A stretch of 64,000 nucleotides of DNA, from NCBI GenBank assembly GCA_964603595.1, contig CAZRVN010000003.1:62001-126000 (forward strand), given 5' to 3'. Source of the stretch: JAQVEM01 sp964603595 (GTDB taxonomy: Bacteria; Actinomycetota; Humimicrobiia; Humimicrobiales; Humimicrobiaceae). Both the position numbers and the translations under genes were made by a program. Below the pieces are notes generated by a model. That model saw only the letters and a list, made by a program, of their open reading frames with translations, was not told the DNA's origin and ran no database searches. Within the stretch, counting starts at the first letter, position 1. The number at the start of each line of letters is the position of its first letter. Below, in pieces: positions 43,169 to 52,711 of the stretch.

Positions 43169-44632
43169 ATGGTTTTGGAATTTATAAAAAACCTCCCCAG
43201 GAGGAAGCAAAAACTAATATACGGAATAATCCTGTTTTTAAGTGATACGATATTTCTGGCTATAAGCTTTTCTCTGTCATATTCTCTCAGGTTCTATACC
43301 ACGCTCTTTAGCTTTATGGAATCAGGGCCAATTTATACCATTGATATTCATTATGTTTTCTATTCAGTAATTTTCACTCTCCTGACTTTGTTATTACTGG
43401 ATATTTATCAGTTATATAACCGGGATCAGATATATGAGGGTTCAGGCTATTATAACAGGATATTTAAAGCAGTAAGTATAAATATAGTAATTATAATAAT
43501 TGCAGGTTATCTGTACGAGACTTTTTCTTTTTCAAGAATATGGGTAGCTCTTTTATATTTCTTCAGTGTCCTCTTTCTTTTTACTGGAAGGTTTCTAATT
43601 TCGGTTATAACTAACTATTTTATTAAGAAATTAAAATTATCATCAAGGACTTTAATAGTTGGTATAGGGGAGAATGCAAGAAGGATAAAAAATGCCCTTG
43701 AAAATTACAGGATGGAAAGTTTTGAGGTAGTGGGTTATGTGGAGAAAGAGGAAAAAATTAAGAGCAGTAAAAAGTATAGCGATGAATTTAATGTTTTAGG
43801 GTATTTGAAGAATCTTAAAGAAATAGTGAAAAAAAACGATGTCCAGAAGGTTATTATTTCAGGAAAGGAATATAAATATTATGAGATACTGAACATGCTT
43901 GAAAAAATAAAAGGTATGGATGTTTTAATACTTATGTTCCCGGGATTTTTTGAATTTTCAATAAAGAGAATGAAAATGAGGGAAGTAGGTAGAATTCCTT
44001 TAGTCCAGATATCAAATGTGGGATTTTTCGGGATTGATTTATTTTATAAAATTTTAATTGATTATGTCCTGGGGGGAGTGCTATTTTTAATATTTGTTCC
44101 TATATATTTGATAGTAGGGTTTCTAATAAAAGTGGATTCCAGGGGACCGGTTTTGTACAAACAAAAAAGATACACGAAGGGCATGAAACCATTTTACATG
44201 TATAAATTCAGGACCATGTATACCGGTGCAGACAAAAGGCTTGCCGGCTTGAAGGATAAGAGTGGGGTAAATGGTCCGATATTTAAAATGAGAAATGACC
44301 CGAGAATAACAAGAGTAGGAAAATATTTCAGGAGGTTTTCTATAGATGAGCTTCCGCAGATAATAAATGTTTTAAAAGGGGAAATGAGTCTGGTTGGCCC
44401 GAGGCCCCCCATACCCGGTGAGGTAAAAAGATATGAGGAGTGGCATAAGAAAAGATTAAATGTAAAGCAGGGTATAACAGGGCTCTGGCAGGTTAGCGGG
44501 AGAAGCGAGCTAAGTTTTGACGAGATGGTGAGACTTGACCTTTATTATATACAGAACTGGTCTATTGGAATGGATATAGAAATAATAATAAAGACTATGC
44601 CGACTGTATTATTCGGGAGAGGCGCATATTAA
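43169..44632 (+). CDS. Polytopic undecaprenyl-phosphate sugar phosphotransferase (WbaP/WcaJ-like)
   Basis: A 487-residue enzyme with about five N-terminal TM helices, a CoA-binding-like Rossmann domain (TLIVGIGENARRI) and a C-terminal catalytic domain with YKQKRYTKG, MYKFRTMY, the dyad in SIDELPQ, and VGPRPP. This is the long, fused form of phosphoglycosyl transferase that usually starts colanic-acid or capsule-like repeat units with hexose-1-phosphate. The catalytic C-terminus parallels the small enzyme at 20617. No ribosome site is clear at ATG 43169. Confidence 0.93.
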   Translation: MVLEFIKNLPRRKQKLIYGIILFLSDTIFLAISFSLSYSLRFYTTLFSFMESGPIYTIDIHYVFYSVIFTLLTLLLLDIYQLYNRDQIYEGSGYYNRIFKAVSINIVIIIIAGYLYETFSFSRIWVALLYFFSVLFLFTGRFLISVITNYFIKKLKLSSRTLIVGIGENARRIKNALENYRMESFEVVGYVEKEEKIKSSKKYSDEFNVLGYLKNLKEIVKKNDVQKVIISGKEYKYYEILNMLEKIKGMDVLILMFPGFFEFSIKRMKMREVGRIPLVQISNVGFFGIDLFYKILIDYVLGGVLFLIFVPIYLIVGFLIKVDSRGPVLYKQKRYTKGMKPFYMYKFRTMYTGADKRLAGLKDKSGVNGPIFKMRNDPRITRVGKYFRRFSIDELPQIINVLKGEMSLVGPRPPIPGEVKRYEEWHKKRLNVKQGITGLWQVSGRSELSFDEMVRLDLYYIQNWSIGMDIEIIIKTMPTVLFGRGAY

Positions 44633-44679
44633 GTATTTGCTTTTATTTATTGAAGAAAATTATTTATCTTTTTTATTTT

Positions 44680-45435
44680 TTACTTTATTCCGCAGTGGTT
44701 CTTAAATAAAATATTTGCCTTAAGCAGTTCTTCATAATCATTTATGTTGATATTGTAACCGTTAAGAAAATAACCGTAAGCTTTTCCTTTGCTGGCTACA
44801 TTATTTATAACGGATGTTATGTCTTTTTCTTTCCTTACGGAATACGGTGGTGTGTTACGTATAAAATTAAATATTTCAGTTTTGAATAAATAAATCCCGC
44901 ATCCCCTTATCATATAAGGAGGGCTGTCAGGTTTCTCTATTATTTCCAGTATCCTGCCATCTTTATCTATATTTGCCGAGCATGTCTGCCTTAAAATATC
45001 TATGTCTTTTTCTTTTACTACTACCTCGGTAGCGATTGATCCGGTGCTGGAGAATAAATCAATCATTGGCTCCAGTGAGTCGGCAATAATACACTCATCG
45101 CTTAAAATAACCATAAACGGCTGTTTTTTTGTATATTTTTCGGTCAGGAGGATTGCATTGGCAAGGCCATCCAGTTTTTTTTGTTCTATAAAATGGATTT
45201 TTGCCTTAAGGCCTGTTTTTATATTTTTGTAATACTCTTTTATTTTTTCTTTATGGTAATTGACAATAATATATATGTCCTCTATTCCCAGTGATTCCAT
45301 AAGGTCAATTATATGGTGTAATATGGGACGGTCATAAATAGGAAATAATGTTTTTGGGAGAAGGTTCGAAAGGTAACCAAGCCTTGAGCCGGCCCCGGCA
45401 GCCGGGACAACTCCTATTTTAATTCTTTTTTGCAT
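44680..45435 (-). CDS. Sugar-phosphate nucleotidyltransferase (RmlA/GalU-like)
   Basis: A 251-residue GT-A nucleotidyltransferase. The N-terminus VVPAAGAGSRLGYLSNLLPK carries the signature G-x-G-x-R and the lysine that binds the nucleoside triphosphate; VILSDECIIADSL holds the metal-binding site. It is closer in pattern to glucose-1-phosphate thymidylyl/uridylyltransferases than to GTP-mannose types, and short like RmlA. It is on the minus strand, convergent with the WbaP-like gene. It may supply dTDP- or UDP-glucose for the rfbB and ugd products. Confidence 0.85.
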   Translation of the reverse strand: MQKRIKIGVVPAAGAGSRLGYLSNLLPKTLFPIYDRPILHHIIDLMESLGIEDIYIIVNYHKEKIKEYYKNIKTGLKAKIHFIEQKKLDGLANAILLTEKYTKKQPFMVILSDECIIADSLEPMIDLFSSTGSIATEVVVKEKDIDILRQTCSANIDKDGRILEIIEKPDSPPYMIRGCGIYLFKTEIFNFIRNTPPYSVRKEKDITSVINNVASKGKAYGYFLNGYNININDYEELLKANILFKNHCGIK

Positions 45436-45612
45436 TTATTATTAAATATACAGTTAAATTGTAAGATTTTAAAAAATTTTGTCTTAAATTTTATTTCCAG
45501 AATGCTTTTTTATCATAGTTAAAATTTGTGAATTACTAAAATTGTTTAAAATGTCTTTATATTAATATATAATTTCAATAAATTTCGTATTATTAAGAGA
45601 GTAATTTGAGGT

Positions 45613-47301
45613 ATGAATTTTACCAGAAACATGTCTGAAAGTAAAAGATTTAAAGGTTTTTTAAAGAATAATTTATTTTTTGTAGTCGCACTGGCGATAT
45701 GTATCTTCCTTGTTTTTTATAATCTGGGGGAGATAGAATTCTGGGGAGAAGACGAGGCGCAGACGCTGCTTTATGCTTCCAGGTTTATTATAGGTATAAA
45801 AAATCATTCCCTGTCAAATGCCACTTCCATATACTCAAATAACACTTTATCTTTTGTAATGTTAATCCAGGTACCATTTATATTACTGTTCGGCGTATGC
45901 GAGCTGGCTTCAAGGATGCCTGCAGCAATAGTTACTATCCTTACTCTTTTTATAATTTATAAGATAGGGCTATTGTTTCTGGACAGGAAGTCTGCCAATT
46001 TTCTGGCATTGCTTTATGCGGTATCGGGCGCAGTGGGCTTATTTAAAAGTTCAATAGGTGTCGGTTTTTATCTATTTTTTATTCTTCTCGGATTTTATAA
46101 CATTGAAAAATTCCTGTACGCCCCGGATGAAGGAGAGAGGGGCAGGTTTTTAAACCTGCAGGCAGGTTTAATTTTTATTGTTTTTGCCCTTATTTCAGTT
46201 CTTGACGGGTACTTTTTTATTCCATTTTTTATAATTATTTTGCTTATTAATATAAGGAAGATAGGAGTCAGGAGGTTTTTACTGAGTCTTATAGCGCCGG
46301 TAGTAATTTTTTTATCTTTTATTTACTTTGAGTTTTTTCTTGCAAGAAAATTAACCGGGATGAATAATGCCACATACAAGCATTTTCTTGGAAGGCGGGG
46401 TAGCCTGGAATTAACTTTTAATTTTACGGAGTTCATCCAGGGGCTTATAACAAGTTATTCTATTTATTTTGTAATTTTATTTCTGGTTTCACTGGTAATT
46501 TTAATTGTTTTGCTGGCTGCTAGAAAAATAAGAATTCCGGGTCCACTGGGGCGCATCGCACTTCTTTTTTCTTTTCATTTTTTTGTGTGGATATTTCTTA
46601 TGGAAAAAGAGAATGGGCATTCGTTGAATAGTTATCCGGTAATGCTGCTTGTAGTTGCCTTTGCTTTTATGGTTGTGAATGGGCTAATTGAGGAAAATAA
46701 GTTTTTAAGGAGAGGCACCAGGGTGACAGTTAAAACATTTCTTACTGTTTTACTGGCTGCAGCTATATGTTTTAATCTTTATCATACTTTTATAGTCTTT
46801 AATAATTTATCTATTGAAAAGGAAAAGTACCCCGGTATCTATATGCCGGGGAATATACCGGCTGGATACGTATGGGGGCATAAGGTAGGTATAAAAAGTG
46901 CTGCGTACCTTTTGAGGAAAGACAACTTTTTTACTGGTGGAATGGTTTCCCACTATGGCTCTGCCTTTAATTTCATTTATATGGGCGGAGAGATAATAGT
47001 ATATAATTCAAGCAATGCTATTGAATATAGGATGGAAGGAGAAGATATTACTGAAAAATATAAAATAAGGTACATAGCAATTTCCCCAGGTTTTTTTAAC
47101 AAGGAGTATCTGGATTATATAGATTCGCAGGGCTTTAAAAAGATAGTTATTACTCATAGGGGTAAGGAAATTTATTACGTATATGATGTCCTGACAGCAA
47201 GCGACGAGGTTGTAGTAATTGGAAGAGACCAGTATGATAGAGAGTATAATAAAGAGTATGCAAATATTAATGTTGCGCTGCCTTATTTTAATAGTTTTTA
47301 A
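45613..47301 (+). CDS. GT39-like (GT-C) membrane glycosyltransferase
   Basis: A 562-residue protein with about 11-12 TM helices and a C-terminal ~130-residue external domain. WGEDEAQ (Asp47, Glu48) in the first external loop is the acid motif expected of GT-C polyprenyl-phosphate-sugar-dependent enzymes of the ArnT/PMT type. The C-terminal part, including GYVWGHKVG and HYGSAFNFIYMGG, also occurs in this family. It would use undecaprenyl-phosphate sugars outside the membrane to decorate glycan, lipid or protein; acceptor unknown. Confidence 0.85.
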   Translation: MNFTRNMSESKRFKGFLKNNLFFVVALAICIFLVFYNLGEIEFWGEDEAQTLLYASRFIIGIKNHSLSNATSIYSNNTLSFVMLIQVPFILLFGVCELASRMPAAIVTILTLFIIYKIGLLFLDRKSANFLALLYAVSGAVGLFKSSIGVGFYLFFILLGFYNIEKFLYAPDEGERGRFLNLQAGLIFIVFALISVLDGYFFIPFFIIILLINIRKIGVRRFLLSLIAPVVIFLSFIYFEFFLARKLTGMNNATYKHFLGRRGSLELTFNFTEFIQGLITSYSIYFVILFLVSLVILIVLLAARKIRIPGPLGRIALLFSFHFFVWIFLMEKENGHSLNSYPVMLLVVAFAFMVVNGLIEENKFLRRGTRVTVKTFLTVLLAAAICFNLYHTFIVFNNLSIEKEKYPGIYMPGNIPAGYVWGHKVGIKSAAYLLRKDNFFTGGMVSHYGSAFNFIYMGGEIIVYNSSNAIEYRMEGEDITEKYKIRYIAISPGFFNKEYLDYIDSQGFKKIVITHRGKEIYYVYDVLTASDEVVVIGRDQYDREYNKEYANINVALPYFNSF

Positions 47302-47376
47302 ATTTAAAAATAGGGTTTTTAATCATTGAAATTTGATGACAACAGGAATAATAAATAGTTACAAAAGGGTAAAATA

Positions 47377-48237
47377 ATGAATAAAAATAACAAGGGAAAT
47401 AGCTCAAAAAATTCAATAAAAATAAGGGACCTGATATTAATATTTGTAAAGAGAAAATGGTTTTTTATAATTTTTTTTATGGCAGTTCTTGTAGCAGGAT
47501 TACTTTTTACTTTTATTAAGACTCCACAGTATGAAACATACTCTGTTCTGAAATTAAAAGGTGTGTATTATGATGAAAATCTTTATAAGTATTTCCCCGG
47601 GGAAGCCAGTGAGCTGGGGTTTTTTGCCCCGGAGATGGATGTAAAAGAATTAGAAGGCTCGGTGCTCAAGGGCATCGCTGAAGGTATCCGGGATGACGGC
47701 TTATTGGAAGAGGTATCGGGCAGGCTGGATTTTGAGATAAGTAAAGAGGAACTCGGACAGATAGTAAGCATACTTACGGATAGCGGTAATAAAGTGGTAA
47801 GAGTTACAACAACTTATGATAACGCAGATGAGGTATATCAGATAAATAATACTTTAATCAGTGTATATCTGGAAAGCAATAGAAATAAGAAATCAGAGAT
47901 AGCGGATGATGTTATCCTTGAGATTAATAATAAGGTAGCCGCGTTGCAGGGCAAGTGCGAGGAAAGCAATGCCGGGAATGAGCTTTCAGGTGATACTGAT
48001 GCCGGGCCGGATTCGGCTGAAAGCATAATTGATGACCTGAATAAAATAAAATATAACCTGGAAAGCAATAGGGAAACTTACATTAATAATGTGGGGATGC
48101 AGGAAGAACCTTTTATCCCCTCAGAAGCTATGAATATGGACATTTTAAAAAGTCTCTTAGTTGCTGTTTTTGCAGCAGTAGCAGCCGGTCTTATAGCGGT
48201 ATATTTGCCCGGTGTTTTTAATTCATTCAGGGAATAA
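47377..48237 (+). CDS. Wzz/Wzc-like polysaccharide chain-length determinant (co-polymerase)
   Basis: A 286-residue PCP-type protein with TM helix 1 (about 27-49), a large external domain with helix segments, and TM helix 2 near the C-terminus (about 252-273). The LILIFVKRKWFFIIFF entry and the TPQYETYSVLKLKG beginning are typical of Wzz domains. There is no C-terminal tyrosine-kinase ATPase, so it is a Wzz type rather than full Wzc. A Pro-Asp/Glu-rich stretch separates the coiled region from TM2. It should set chain length with a Wzy polymerase. Confidence 0.85.
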   Translation: MNKNNKGNSSKNSIKIRDLILIFVKRKWFFIIFFMAVLVAGLLFTFIKTPQYETYSVLKLKGVYYDENLYKYFPGEASELGFFAPEMDVKELEGSVLKGIAEGIRDDGLLEEVSGRLDFEISKEELGQIVSILTDSGNKVVRVTTTYDNADEVYQINNTLISVYLESNRNKKSEIADDVILEINNKVAALQGKCEESNAGNELSGDTDAGPDSAESIIDDLNKIKYNLESNRETYINNVGMQEEPFIPSEAMNMDILKSLLVAVFAAVAAGLIAVYLPGVFNSFRE

Positions 48238-48282
48238 TTAAATATTTAAGGTGTTATTTTTAAAGCAGACGCTTTTTTATTT

Positions 48283-49260
48283 ATGGATGAAATTTCAACA
48301 AAAGTTAGTATAGTGATGAGTGCATATGGTTACCGTGAATATATAGATAGCTCAATTAAAAGCATACTGGACCAGACACTGTGTGACTTTGAATTTATAA
48401 TTATTGATGACGGCTGTGATTATGACCTGTTTAAAATAGTCAGGCAGTTTAACGATAAGAGGATTATTTATATCAGGAACCCCCGGAATATTGGGCTGAC
48501 AGTTTCACTGGTAAAAGCTATGGAAAAATCAAAAGGGAAATATATAGCCAGGCATGATGCTGGAAATATATCCCTTAAAAACAGACTTGAAAAACAGTAT
48601 AAATTTCTGGAAGAGAATAGCCGGTATTATCTTGTAGGATCTTCAGTGGAGCTTATCGATGAAGACGGCGATACCATTTGCAATTTGATTGCAAATGATG
48701 ACCCGGATTATATAAAGAAGAAATTGCCTGCATACAATTGTATTAATCATTCCACAATCATGTTTAGAAATACAGGTGAGGCAGGTTACCGTAAAAAATT
48801 TAAATACTCGCAGGATTATGATTTTTACCTTAATTTATTATCAAGGAATCTTATGCTGGTAAATATTGGAGAGGTACTGTTAAAAGAGAGAATAATAAAG
48901 TCGTCAATAACTTACTCAAGAAGAGAAGAGCAGGAATTTTATAAAAAACTGGCACAGAGATTTTATAATGAAAGAATAAAATCAGGCAGTGACAGTTATT
49001 CTTTGTTTGATGAAAAAAATTTACCCGGCAGAATAAAGGCAGGTGGAGTAATAAAAAGCGGAGACGGTAAAAGCTATTTTTATGAAAGGCAGAAAATATA
49101 CTATTTATTGTTTTCAGGAAGAACCGGGAGGGCAAGAAAAAAAATACTTGGTTTGTTAAAAAAGAGATTTAACCTGAAGCTATTTGTATATCTTATAACC
49201 AGTTTTTTCCCTTTTGCAATTAAAATAAGGAATAAAATTAAAGGTCTTGAATACAAGTAA
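48283..49260 (+). CDS. GT2-family glycosyltransferase with variant metal motif
   Basis: A 325-residue GT-A enzyme. The nucleotide-binding N-terminus is VSIVMSAYGYREYIDSSIKS with IIDDGCD, and the donor-metal motif that usually reads DADD is DAGN in ARHDAGNISLKNRLEK. The rest of the catalytic domain, including NHSTIMFR and KFKYSQDYDFY, is conserved. Product linkage is unknown. A short hydrophobic segment near the C-terminus could associate it with the membrane. Confidence 0.88.
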   Translation: MDEISTKVSIVMSAYGYREYIDSSIKSILDQTLCDFEFIIIDDGCDYDLFKIVRQFNDKRIIYIRNPRNIGLTVSLVKAMEKSKGKYIARHDAGNISLKNRLEKQYKFLEENSRYYLVGSSVELIDEDGDTICNLIANDDPDYIKKKLPAYNCINHSTIMFRNTGEAGYRKKFKYSQDYDFYLNLLSRNLMLVNIGEVLLKERIIKSSITYSRREEQEFYKKLAQRFYNERIKSGSDSYSLFDEKNLPGRIKAGGVIKSGDGKSYFYERQKIYYLLFSGRTGRARKKILGLLKKRFNLKLFVYLITSFFPFAIKIRNKIKGLEYK

Positions 49261-49280
49261 GAAATAAAAAAGATAAAAAA

Positions 49281-50459
49281 ATGAAGAAAAAGACAAATAT
49301 ACTTTATATGTCGAGGACATCAAAATTAACCGGTCCTGAAAATATATTGATTGATGTAATAAGAAAGCTGGATAAAAGAAAGTTCTTTCCTGTAGTTGTT
49401 CTTCCGGATGATAAAGGTCCTTTTTTTAAGAAGCTTAAATTATACGGGATAGATGTAATAGTCAGAAGAATGCCCTTTTTAAGAGTAACCCGTAACCCTT
49501 TTTTAATCCTGTGGTTTTTTATAAATATTGTTGTATTAAATATTAATTTTTCTTTTTTATTAAAAAAACAGGATATAGATATAACCGTCTGTAATTCAGT
49601 CCAGGAAGCACTTTTTTTATTTCTGGCTGTAAAATTTTTAAGGAAAAAACTTATAATTTGTTTTAAGAATATACTGGACAGGGAATGGAAGAAGAAATTA
49701 AGAGCAAGGTTCTGTGATATTTTTGCGGGAAGTATAGTGGCAGTATCAGATAAAGCACTTGAAGATTATATATTGTTTGCTGATAAAGGCAGGGCTAAAA
49801 ATAAAATTATAGAAACAATATATGATGGTGTTGACTGCAGGGAATTTAAGAGAGATTTTGCGGAAAGAGATGCCATAAAAAAGTACAGGAATAGCAGTAC
49901 TGAAATTATTATTTTAAATATTGGAAATTTAACTGAATTAAAAGGGCAGATGCTCCTGCTGGAAGCGTTAAACTCCGACAGGATTAGAAATTTAGCAGTA
50001 AAAACCCTGCTGCTTGGTGATGTCTATCATAAAAGTGAATTACCATATAAAGAGAGAATTGAAAAATATATCCTTGAAAATAACCTTGAAGGGAAAGTTT
50101 TTATGATGGGATACAGGGAAGATGTCAGATATTATTTAAACGAATCGGATATCATTGTTCACTGCCCCGTGAAGGACGATGCTTTCCCCAGGGTGATTCT
50201 TGAAGCTTTTTGCTTTGGAAAAATTGTAATTGCAACCCGGGTAGGCGGAATACCAGAAATGATAAAGGAGAATTATAATGGATTCCTTTGTGGTGTGGAT
50301 AAAGAAAAATTGGCGGATAAGATCCTTTATGTATGCAGCAACATTGACAAACTGGGCTATATCGGAAGGAATGCCCGGGATATGGTAGGAAGAAAATTTA
50401 GTGTAAAAGAGCAGGTAGTGGAAACTGAAGGGGTATATAATAAAATATTAAAAATCTAA
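49281..50459 (+). CDS. GT4-family glycosyltransferase
   Basis: A 392-residue GT-B enzyme that follows the GT2 gene by 20 bases. It begins with ILYMSRTSKLTGPENIL, and has IYDGVDCREF, ILNIGNLTELKGQML and the donor-site DAFPRVILEAFCFGKIVIA with the E-x7-E pair, then GGIPEMI. A hydrophobic stretch at about residues 72-92 may attach it to the membrane. Specificity is unknown. Confidence 0.88.
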   Translation: MKKKTNILYMSRTSKLTGPENILIDVIRKLDKRKFFPVVVLPDDKGPFFKKLKLYGIDVIVRRMPFLRVTRNPFLILWFFINIVVLNINFSFLLKKQDIDITVCNSVQEALFLFLAVKFLRKKLIICFKNILDREWKKKLRARFCDIFAGSIVAVSDKALEDYILFADKGRAKNKIIETIYDGVDCREFKRDFAERDAIKKYRNSSTEIIILNIGNLTELKGQMLLLEALNSDRIRNLAVKTLLLGDVYHKSELPYKERIEKYILENNLEGKVFMMGYREDVRYYLNESDIIVHCPVKDDAFPRVILEAFCFGKIVIATRVGGIPEMIKENYNGFLCGVDKEKLADKILYVCSNIDKLGYIGRNARDMVGRKFSVKEQVVETEGVYNKILKI

Positions 50460-50484
50460 AGATTTTAAAATGGGTATATAAAAA

Positions 50485-51363
50485 ATGAAAAAAATTGGCA
50501 TGATAACTATAAACTATAATACCGAGGATTTGCTTGAAAAGCTTATCAGCTGTCTTATAAGGCAGAGTTATAAGAACTGGGTTCTGCTTATTGTAAATAA
50601 TAGCCCGGATAATACTGAAATCAGCAGGGTAATAAAATCCTTTAATGACAGCAGAATAATGCTTGGCGGCAATAATAAAAATCTGGGTTACTCGAGGGGC
50701 AATAACCTTGGCTTCAAATATCTTATGGATAATAAAATAATTGGAAGTGATGATTTAGTTTTATTTACCAATGAAGATATTGTAATCAAGGATAGAGATT
50801 TCCTGGCTAAATCCATAAATTCAATGGACAAATTAAAAGGTGGTTTTCTGGGGCCAAAGATTATAAATAATGACGGGTCATTGATGCTTCCACATGTAAG
50901 GAAAGCAGGTTTTTTAAAATGCCTTCTTCATATGGGTAATAATGGGAAAGTTGATAATATTTTTAAAATAAACAGGAGCTTAAAAAACATTACCAGGCCA
51001 AGGAAAGTATTTCTACTTAATGGTGCATGTTTTTTCTGTAAAGCTGAAGATTTTATTAAAATCGGGATGTTTGATACCAATACTTTCATATATTATGAAG
51101 AAGAGCTATTATTCCGAAGGGTTTTTGATGCCGGAATAGATGTTTTTTATAACCCGGAAATCATCGTCTATCATGAGCACTCGGCTTCTGTCAAAAAAAG
51201 CTTTTCTATCGTAAATAAAAAAAAGTTTGTATATGATGGGGAATTATATTTTTTAACCAGAATACTAAAAGCCAGCAGGTTTTTGTTGTTGTTGTTTAAA
51301 TCTGAGCGGGCAGCAGAGTTTGTACTTCTCAGAATATGGCTGTTTTTAAGACCTGTTGGATAG
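50485..51363 (+). CDS. GT2-family glycosyltransferase (rhamnosyltransferase-like)
   Basis: A 292-residue GT-A enzyme. It opens IGMITINYNTEDLLEKLI, has LLIVNNSPDN and NKNLGYSRGNNLG, and the metal motif FTNEDIVI replaces DxD in the usual position. The C-terminal part holds LNGACFFCKAEDF, FIYYEEELLFRR and YHEHSAS. This layout is typical of WbbL/RfbN-like rhamnosyl- or galactofuranosyl-transferases. It is on the + strand within a run of closely spaced glycan genes. Confidence 0.88.
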   Translation: MKKIGMITINYNTEDLLEKLISCLIRQSYKNWVLLIVNNSPDNTEISRVIKSFNDSRIMLGGNNKNLGYSRGNNLGFKYLMDNKIIGSDDLVLFTNEDIVIKDRDFLAKSINSMDKLKGGFLGPKIINNDGSLMLPHVRKAGFLKCLLHMGNNGKVDNIFKINRSLKNITRPRKVFLLNGACFFCKAEDFIKIGMFDTNTFIYYEEELLFRRVFDAGIDVFYNPEIIVYHEHSASVKKSFSIVNKKKFVYDGELYFLTRILKASRFLLLLFKSERAAEFVLLRIWLFLRPVG

Positions 51364-51397
51364 GTAGCAAGTAGATTTAAAGTAGCAATTTGTAATT

Positions 51398-52711
51398 ATG
51401 GAAAATATGCTTTTAAGTAAAAATAAAATAATGAATATAGAAGCAAGGGAACTGGTTTATGTCCTGTTTGCTCTCCTTCCGGTGTTTATTCTTATGAATA
51501 AATTCCCGTTCTTTACTATATTTTCAATTATTGCCCTGCTTTTATTAAGTATCTATTATTTTATAAAAAATAAAAAAATCTCAGAGCAGCATTTAAGAGC
51601 TGATATTTTACTCGGGATTTTAGCTTTATATCTGCTGCTGAGCTATTTTATATCAGGGCAGCCCCTTATTAATTTATTTAATTACTGGTTTATAAGATAC
51701 GATGGAAACTTCTTTTTTAGCTATTCTCCTTTTATTATTCTTGCCATACCTTTTATTAGCTACAGGAAAGCAGCAAAAATCTATTTCCAGTTTTTATTTA
51801 TTGCATTTACTTTTTTTGCAGTGCTGGGTTTTTTTGAGTATATAAATGATATAAGCTCTTTTATGGTAAGGATTGATGATGTATATGTTGGTCCTATGTT
51901 TATTGCACTTAATAATTCTCATAACGCCACTGGCTCTGTGTATTCCATAGCAAGTATATTTGCATTTGCTTTTTTCCTTGAATCATATAAAAAAGAAAAA
52001 ATTGCTTATGGTTTTATCTCTATTCTGTGCTTTATTGCACTTATTATTACCAAGAGCAGAGGTAGTATGGTAGCATTTGCCATAGGTATATTTTTCCTGC
52101 TCTTGTTCGGGAGTGGTTCTTTCTTAAAGTTTTTAAGAAACTTTTTTATTCTTATAGTGGTGTTAGTTCCTTTAGTTTTTATAACCGGAACTTTTGGGAG
52201 GGTAATGCAGATATTCCATATTTATGACCTGAGTGCCCTGACAAGATTTTCATTGTGGGATAAAGCGATTCTTTTATATAAACAGAGCCCAATTGTCGGT
52301 ATTGGTTTCGCAAGATACAATGATGTTCCGTGGAATTTCGATAAGGTTCCCCTGAGTGGAAATCCGGGTATATTTTCAATGTATACTTCAGCCAATTATA
52401 TTTTTAATGATACCAATGCCCACAGTTCCTACCTCCACTTTCTGGCCGAAACAGGTGTTATTGGATTAATTCTGGCAATGGCATTCTGGATTTTCTGTTT
52501 TGTTATAATATATAAAGCTTACAGAAGAACCGGGGATAATTTTTCAAGGAAAATTTATTTATCAGTAGCGGGAGGAATTATAACCCTTTTTATGCTATCG
52601 GTAACCGAAAATTATATGACTGCTCCTACAGTTATGATCTGTCTTTCGCTGGCCACTTCGCTGGCAATAGGCCTGTCTGGGAGAAAAGAGGTGGGTACCC
52701 GTGGGTTATAA
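51398..52711 (+). CDS. O-antigen ligase/polymerase-like membrane protein (second Wzy)
   Basis: A 437-residue protein with about 11-12 hydrophobic helices, the motif ITKSRGSMVAFAIG, and an external loop with SPIVGIGFARYND and NAHSSYLHFLAETG. These match the O-antigen ligase/Wzy superfamily. It is the second such gene in the window and is not a close copy of the one at 31181. It ends 11 bases inside the start of the next glycosyltransferase gene. Confidence 0.87.
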   Translation: MENMLLSKNKIMNIEARELVYVLFALLPVFILMNKFPFFTIFSIIALLLLSIYYFIKNKKISEQHLRADILLGILALYLLLSYFISGQPLINLFNYWFIRYDGNFFFSYSPFIILAIPFISYRKAAKIYFQFLFIAFTFFAVLGFFEYINDISSFMVRIDDVYVGPMFIALNNSHNATGSVYSIASIFAFAFFLESYKKEKIAYGFISILCFIALIITKSRGSMVAFAIGIFFLLLFGSGSFLKFLRNFFILIVVLVPLVFITGTFGRVMQIFHIYDLSALTRFSLWDKAILLYKQSPIVGIGFARYNDVPWNFDKVPLSGNPGIFSMYTSANYIFNDTNAHSSYLHFLAETGVIGLILAMAFWIFCFVIIYKAYRRTGDNFSRKIYLSVAGGIITLFMLSVTENYMTAPTVMICLSLATSLAIGLSGRKEVGTRGL

